From Myxococcales bacterium (GTDB lineage: Bacteria > Myxococcota_A > Polyangia > Palsa-1104): a DNA stretch of 64,000 nucleotides. The stretch is taken from assembly GCA_003170275.1 (NCBI GenBank), contig PNAM01000053.1, positions 1-64,000 on the forward strand, written 5' to 3'. This document shows, piece by piece, positions 59,207 through 64,000 of the stretch. Under the pieces are notes generated by a model. It saw only the letters and a program-made list of their open reading frames with translations, did not search any database and was not told the DNA's origin. Within the stretch, counting starts at the first letter, position 1. Each line of letters opens with the position of its first letter. A program made the translations under genes and the position numbers.

Positions 59207-60301
59207 TCAGCGCTCGGCGTAGGCATCCAGATCGAACTGCGCGTCTGTGGCGGTCACGCCCGGCGCCGGGCGCTCGCGGATGTAGCGCTCGTCGGCGGGC
59301 GGCACCATCGACAAGAAGTGGCCGGCGAGCAGCGGATCGCTGGTCACGGCGCGCCGGTGCAGCGCGGCGATCAGGTTCAGGTACATCCGCCGCCGGCGCG
59401 AGCGCGCGACGATGCGGCGGATGCGCGTGGTGATCATGGCGAGATCGTCCACGCCGATCAGCACGAAGTCGGCCGCGCCGGCCTGCACGGCCCCGAGCGC
59501 GCGCACGATGTCCACCTCTTGCGTCACCGCCAGGACCTCGACCTGCGGGTTGGCGGTGCGCAGCGCCAGGATCAGCGCGAGCGCTTCGGGCCGCGCCAGA
59601 TCCACCACCACCGCGTGCGGCGGCGAGGCGCTCACGACCAACTCCAGCGCAGCTTCGGCGCTGTGCACCTTCGCGCGCAGGCCGGCGGCGGTGAGCTGGC
59701 GGGTCAGCGCGAGCAGATCGAACAGCAGGTCATCGAGCAACACCACGCTCAACGCCTCGTCGATGGTGCGCTGCGACGCGCCCAGCTCGCCCTTGAGGTC
59801 GGCGAACAGCTCGCCACCGCTGCGGGGCGGTTGCAGGAGCGTCGCGAGATCGCGAAGGATGCGATCGAACACCAGCGCGCTGAGGGTGCGATCGAGCAGG
59901 GTTCGCGCGCGGCTCTGCACGTGGACCATGTCGAACGGCTTGGCGAGGTAGTCGGAGGCGCCCACCAACAGCGCCTCGGAGATGGTCTCGGGCGACGGGT
60001 AGCCGGTGATCAGCATCGAGGGCAGCGCGAGCTTCGCCGCCGTCACCCGGCGGATCAGATCGATGCCCGATTCGCCGGGCAGGTTCTTGTCGGTCACCAG
60101 CAGGTCGTAGCGGGTGGTGCCGATGCGCTGCCAGGCTTCTTCGGCCGATTCGGCGGTGTCGACGGTGAAGCCGTCCTCGGCGAAGAACTCGCGCAGCACG
60201 GCGCGCACCGGCGCCTCGTCGTCGACGACCAGGATGCGCGCCTGCTGAAGGAGTCGCGCGCGGAACGCCTGCCAACCGGGTACCAGCTCATCCAATCCCA
60301 T
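59207..60301 (-). CDS. response regulator with one intact and one degenerate receiver domain
   Basis: A 364-residue protein. The first receiver domain (~20-140) is canonical: Asp27-Asp28 (VVDDE), phospho-acceptor Asp71 (LLVTDKNLPG), Thr99 (LITG) and Lys121 (KPF). A helical link follows, and ~205-315 resembles a second receiver (KVHSAEAALELVVSASPPHAVVVDLARPEALA), which lacks the acidic pocket and Lys. No DNA-binding output domain is seen, so it works through protein contacts or in a phosphorelay. No kinase gene adjoins it. Confidence 0.75.
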   Translation of the reverse strand: MGLDELVPGWQAFRARLLQQARILVVDDEAPVRAVLREFFAEDGFTVDTAESAEEAWQRIGTTRYDLLVTDKNLPGESGIDLIRRVTAAKLALPSMLITGYPSPETISEALLVGASDYLAKPFDMVHVQSRARTLLDRTLSALVFDRILRDLATLLQPPRSGGELFADLKGELGASQRTIDEALSVVLLDDLLFDLLALTRQLTAAGLRAKVHSAEAALELVVSASPPHAVVVDLARPEALALILALRTANPQVEVLAVTQEVDIVRALGAVQAGAADFVLIGVDDLAMITTRIRRIVARSRRRRMYLNLIAALHRRAVTSDPLLAGHFLSMVPPADERYIRERPAPGVTATDAQFDLDAYAER

Positions 60302-60321
60302 CGCGTTATTCTAACCCGAGA

Positions 60322-63300
60322 CTAGCGCGCGACCACGGTGATCGGCCTGGGCGGGCCGAGCTCGCGGGCGTTGAGGGTCAGCTCGACGCCGTGCATGCCC
60401 GAGGCGAGGTGCACCGGGATGCGGGTGAGCTTCTCGCTCGCCTCGCCCTCGTCCCACAGCACCCAGAGCGTTGCGTCGAACGCGCGCACCGTCTCCGCGG
60501 CGCCCGGGCGGCGGACCGCCAGGCGGTAGGCGCCGGGCACGAGTCGCGCGAGCCGCACCGCTTCGATCCCGACGGCGCCGCCGAGCACCGGCGCGCGACG
60601 GGCGAGCTGATCGCCCGGCGCGGTGAGCTCGAGCTGCAAGCGCGCGTCGGGGTGGGCCCAGGTGAGCCCGACCAGCACGCGGCCGGCGCCGCCCGTCGAC
60701 AGCACGCCCGACTCGCGGCTGCGCGCGGCGAGGCGCGCGGTGAGCGCGACGTCGCTCGCCCGGCGCGCACCGTCGCGCAGCGCAGCCAGGCGCAGCTCGT
60801 GCCAGGCCTGCGCCCAGGCCGCCACCTCGTGCCCGCCGGCGCCGGCCTCGACCGTCTCGGCGAGCCGATCTTCCAGGCGCAGCGCTTCGTCGATGCGCCC
60901 CGCGCCCGCGGCCGCGCGCGCCAACAACAGCAGCACCGACGAATCGTTTGGCAACAGCCACGCCAGCGTGGAGTACTCGCGATAGGCGTCCTCGAAGCGA
61001 TCGTGCGCGCCGTACAGATCGCCCAGGCGGCGGCGCGCCCACGGATCGAACGGCGCGAACTCGACGATCTCGGACCACGCGCGCGCGGCCTCGCTCGCGT
61101 CGCCGCGGCGCGCGAAGAATTCTCCGACGCGCTGGCGGGTGGTGACGTCGGCGGCCGGATCGCCGCCCAGGCTGTAGGCGACGCGGCTGGCCTCTTCTTT
61201 CTGGCCCGCCTCTTCGAGCAGCTCGAGCAGCCGCACGCGCAGCGCGATCCCGTCGGGCGAGAGCGCGAGGAATTGACGCAACACCTTGATGCGCGCGACG
61301 GCGTCGGGCGCGCGCTTGAGCTGCTGTTCGAGCAGCTCGGCGGAGACGCCGCCGTCGAGCGAGAGCCCGCCGCGGATCGCGCGCACGTCGTCCGCGCTGC
61401 GCACCGCGCGCAGGATCTCGCGCTTGAGGTAGGCCTGCACGTCGGGCGCGCGCGGAAAGCGGTGGAACAGATCGATCTGATACAGCGTGCGTCCCACGTG
61501 CGGGCGCAACAGATCGAGCAGCGCGCGCCGATCGAGCCAGGTCTTGAGCTCGCAGGCGCGTTCGGCCTGCCGCCACACCGCCATCGCGCCTTCGACGCCG
61601 GGATTGGAGCCGAGCCGCTCGCGCCACAGCCCGCGCCGCGTCGACAGGTACTGATGCGACGCCGCCGAGCAGCGCGCGCTGGCGCCCAGCCGGCCGTCCT
61701 CCGCCTCGAACTGCCAGGCGCGCACCAACTCGCGCACCTTGGCGTCGGGCGGCGGCGGCAGGCGCATCGCGCGCACCGCCCGCAGCATGCACGCCTCGAC
61801 CTCCCCGTCGCGCAGCGACGACGAGAGCAGCTTGGCGTCGGGGATCTCGCCGCCCAGGCCGATCTTGATCTTGAGCTCCACGCGGCCCGACAGCTCCGGA
61901 TGGTTGGCGGCCTTCTTGTCGTAGCAGGCGCGCACCGCCTCGTCGTGCTCGCCGAGCACCTGTTGGTAGAGCGCGCCCAGATCCGAAGAACCCGACGGGC
62001 GCGAGGTGGTGTCCTCCTCGAGCACGATCGGCGTGTCGTCGGGCGGACCGTCGCTGAGCGCGGCCGGAACGCCGGTCTCGTCGCCGAAGCTCTGCAGCGG
62101 CTGGTAGGTGGTGCCGCCGAAGTCGGTGGTGACCAGCGCCGACCAGGGCGTGACCAGCCCGAAGCGCGTGCCGATCTGGGTGACCGCCTCGCGGCCCGCG
62201 CCGCGCGACAAGAGATCACCGAGCCGCCCGGCTGCCCAGCGACGGCGCAGATCGCCGCCCTCCTCGATGGTCACCGGCGCCAGCTTGACCTCCTCGGTGA
62301 ACGGCTTGCCCGCGCGCCGGCCGCTGAGCGTCAGCTTGACCGGCGCCGCGCCGCGCAGCCGGCCGTACAAACGCAGCGGCTCGCCCGCCGAGATGGTGAG
62401 CGGCCCGGCGGGGTAGAGCACGTCGACCGACGAGCCCAGATCGACCGTGACGTTGCGCAGCGTGGGCAGCGCGGCGGCGGCGAGCACGCGATAGGCCGCG
62501 TGCGCCGCGTCGGGGCGATCCTCCACGCGGGTGGTCAGCGCGCCGCTGGCGATCGCCGAGAGGATCTCGCCGCGCGCATCGGCGCCGACGCCGACCGAGA
62601 AGATGCGCGGCAGATCGTCGCCCAGCCGCGCCAGGCGATCGGACAGCTCGCGCGGCAAGAGCGGCCCGACGGTGGGCCGGCCGTCGCCGATGTACACCAC
62701 TACGCCCTCGGGCCCGGCGAGCTGCGCGGCGGTGGTGAGCGCGACCCCGAGATCGGTCGCGCCCGCGGGAGGCTGGCGGGCGAGCGCATCGAGCAGCTCC
62801 TCGGCCCGTTTGGACGAGAGCGGGGCGAGCGGCGGCGCGGCGCCGAGCGGGCGCGCGTCGACCGAGGCGGCCAGCACCGCGACGCGATCGCGCGTGGTGA
62901 GCTGGCGCAGGATCGCGTCGACGACCGCCTTTTCCAGATCGAGCCGCGTCGGATCGGTGGCCGCCGAGACGTCGACCAGCAGCACCAGATCGAGCGAGGC
63001 CGGCGGCGGCGCGAACGGCGGGTCCACGCCGACCAGCACGTAGCCCTTGCCGACGTCGTCGCTCGTAGCGACGGTGTAGGCGGGCAGGGTGGCGGGTTTC
63101 TCGTCGAGTAGATCGACCGCGAAGTCGGCGCGCGGCCGGAAGTCGCTGCGCCGCAGCACGACCTTGTTGTTCTCCACGCGCGCGCCCATGCCCGCTTCGA
63201 GCGCCTGCGCGCCCGCGCGGGTGGCGTCGAGCTCGAGCGAGAACTCGCCGAGCAGCGGCGGGTTGCCACCGCCCATCGCGTACACCCAGGTGCGCCGCTG

Positions 63301-64000
63301 GTCGTGGCGCGAGAGCCACTCGACGTAGCGCACGCGCACGATCTCGGTCTTGCCGGCCGCGAGCTGCGGGATGCGCGCGCGGTAGCGATCGCCGCCCAGC
63401 CACTCGAGCGCGACGCCCGCCGTGCCGCCCCCTTGCGGCGCGGTCGGCACCACGCGCGGCACGTAGCGCCCGTTGAACAACAATCGATCGGGTAGCGCGT
63501 CGCCGGCGGCGACCTCGAAGTTGGCCAGGATCGCGCCCGGAGCCAACCGCAAGGTGTACACGCCCTCGAGCGTCTCGGAGCGCGGGTTGAAGAACACCTG
63601 CTCCACGTCGGTGACCACCAGATCGCGATCGATGGTCGCGCGCACGTCGTGGCGGCGCACCAGCAGCGGTACGCGCGCCGCGCCCACCTCGTCGGTGCGG
63701 CGCGCCGAGAGCTGACCGACCCCCGCGGGCTCGACGGGGCGCGGCGGTCCAGGCTCGGCCAGCCCGCCGGTCCAGTCGTCCCACTGCGCCTCGGGCTCCT
63801 CCTTGACCTCGCCGCCCCGGCCGATGCGCACCGACATGCCCGCTTCCAATCGGTTCGAGCTCTTCGCCGCGTAGGTGAGCTGGCCGGACACGCAGTAGGC
63901 GCGCGCGCCCGAGTCGTCGAGCTCGACGGCGAACCCGGCGCCGGTCGCGCTCAGGCTGCCGCCCGGCACGCCCACCGTCACCGCGTCGACCGCGCGCGCG
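60322..64000 (-). CDS. FecR/VIT/vWA/AgmX/TPR multidomain protein (N-terminus outside window)
   Basis: At least 1,219 residues; the frame is open to the window edge. In order: a FecR-like end (GGSLSATGAGFAVELDDSG), a VIT domain (~95-225, VPLLVRRHDVRATIDRDLVVTDVEQVFFNP), a vWA domain (~325-480) whose metal site reads VDVSAATD in place of DxSxS, a link, an AgmX/PglI-type C-terminal domain (~670-775, VRACYDKKAANHPELSGRVELKIKIG), then helical TPR-like repeats (~880-1100) and a beta-rich end. AgmX/PglI proteins act in gliding motility in myxobacteria. The role is probably a large cell-surface or periplasmic scaffold; this is inference. Confidence 0.75.
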   Translation of the reverse strand, partial: ARAVDAVTVGVPGGSLSATGAGFAVELDDSGARAYCVSGQLTYAAKSSNRLEAGMSVRIGRGGEVKEEPEAQWDDWTGGLAEPGPPRPVEPAGVGQLSARRTDEVGAARVPLLVRRHDVRATIDRDLVVTDVEQVFFNPRSETLEGVYTLRLAPGAILANFEVAAGDALPDRLLFNGRYVPRVVPTAPQGGGTAGVALEWLGGDRYRARIPQLAAGKTEIVRVRYVEWLSRHDQRRTWVYAMGGGNPPLLGEFSLELDATRAGAQALEAGMGARVENNKVVLRRSDFRPRADFAVDLLDEKPATLPAYTVATSDDVGKGYVLVGVDPPFAPPPASLDLVLLVDVSAATDPTRLDLEKAVVDAILRQLTTRDRVAVLAASVDARPLGAAPPLAPLSSKRAEELLDALARQPPAGATDLGVALTTAAQLAGPEGVVVYIGDGRPTVGPLLPRELSDRLARLGDDLPRIFSVGVGADARGEILSAIASGALTTRVEDRPDAAHAAYRVLAAAALPTLRNVTVDLGSSVDVLYPAGPLTISAGEPLRLYGRLRGAAPVKLTLSGRRAGKPFTEEVKLAPVTIEEGGDLRRRWAAGRLGDLLSRGAGREAVTQIGTRFGLVTPWSALVTTDFGGTTYQPLQSFGDETGVPAALSDGPPDDTPIVLEEDTTSRPSGSSDLGALYQQVLGEHDEAVRACYDKKAANHPELSGRVELKIKIGLGGEIPDAKLLSSSLRDGEVEACMLRAVRAMRLPPPPDAKVRELVRAWQFEAEDGRLGASARCSAASHQYLSTRRGLWRERLGSNPGVEGAMAVWRQAERACELKTWLDRRALLDLLRPHVGRTLYQIDLFHRFPRAPDVQAYLKREILRAVRSADDVRAIRGGLSLDGGVSAELLEQQLKRAPDAVARIKVLRQFLALSPDGIALRVRLLELLEEAGQKEEASRVAYSLGGDPAADVTTRQRVGEFFARRGDASEAARAWSEIVEFAPFDPWARRRLGDLYGAHDRFEDAYREYSTLAWLLPNDSSVLLLLARAAAGAGRIDEALRLEDRLAETVEAGAGGHEVAAWAQAWHELRLAALRDGARRASDVALTARLAARSRESGVLSTGGAGRVLVGLTWAHPDARLQLELTAPGDQLARRAPVLGGAVGIEAVRLARLVPGAYRLAVRRPGAAETVRAFDATLWVLWDEGEASEKLTRIPVHLASGMHGVELTLNARELGPPRPITVVAR

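Noticed and set aside
60391-63111. A 906-codon plus-strand frame opposite the VIT/vWA gene
   Set aside because: Arg/Gln/Ala-rich with no domain or signal; the minus strand carries recognisable VIT, vWA and AgmX domains.

Overview
The window is a 64 kb piece of a very GC-rich bacterial chromosome, most likely from a Myxococcota species. The signs are: two proteins ending in the MYXO-CTERM sorting tail (a Gly-Cys-x-Cys motif, a hydrophobic helix, then Arg); three eukaryote-type Ser/Thr kinases with different architectures; about twenty secreted lipoproteins with Gly/Asp/Ala-rich linkers; Kazal, AgmX/PglI and VIT/vWA proteins; and very GC-rich third codon positions, which leave long meaningless open frames on the opposite strand. 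No rRNA, CRISPR array, intact insertion sequence, plasmid or phage module was seen.

Layout. 0-4.4 kb: the end of a tetratricopeptide-like protein, a broken tRNA-Phe, an SGNH hydrolase, two lipoproteins and several gene relics. 4.4-11.4 kb: a surface-glycan-like neighbourhood with a 2-oxoglutarate/Fe(II) oxygenase carrying a glycan-cluster C-terminal domain, a GT-C-like membrane protein, two membrane-anchored SGNH hydrolases, a twitch-type radical SAM enzyme and a lipoprotein. 11.6-16.6 kb: a tightly overlapped chromate-resistance operon (truncated beta-propeller, small membrane protein, ChrB, DUF1259 protein, heme-like lipoprotein, ChrA, beta-propeller) behind a good sigma70-type promoter. 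16.6-19.3 kb, minus strand: a repeat propeller lipoprotein, a LysR regulator and a DUF1232 protein. 19.4-22.4 kb: five overlapping envelope genes (two heme-motif lipoproteins, DUF2271, DUF4266, DUF3570), a likely extracytoplasmic redox system.

22.5-37 kb: a ceramidase-like membrane protein, a membrane-sensor kinase, a secreted FAD lactone oxidase, an AsmA-like protein with a peptidoglycan-binding lipoprotein, an atypical Nramp-type transporter, CsbD and a TPR kinase. 37-50 kb: secreted and lipoprotein genes (CxxCH/propeller protein, MYXO-CTERM protein, Kazal inhibitor, GH25 lysozyme, metallophosphoesterase) around a kinase with an N-terminal zinc finger. 50-53 kb: a lipid group (cyclopropane synthase, divergent from a desaturase and a CDP-alcohol phosphotransferase). 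53-64 kb: an astacin-like protease with a seven-bladed lectin propeller, an HTTM-type membrane pair, a secretory lipase, ribosomal protein S21, a two-domain response regulator and a large FecR/VIT/vWA/AgmX/TPR protein that runs off the window.

Many genes overlap by ATGA or TGATG, so translational coupling is the rule in the operons. Several lipoprotein genes have a -10-like hexamer 6-12 nt before the start codon, suggesting leaderless mRNAs. All functions were assigned by reading motifs; no database search was possible.
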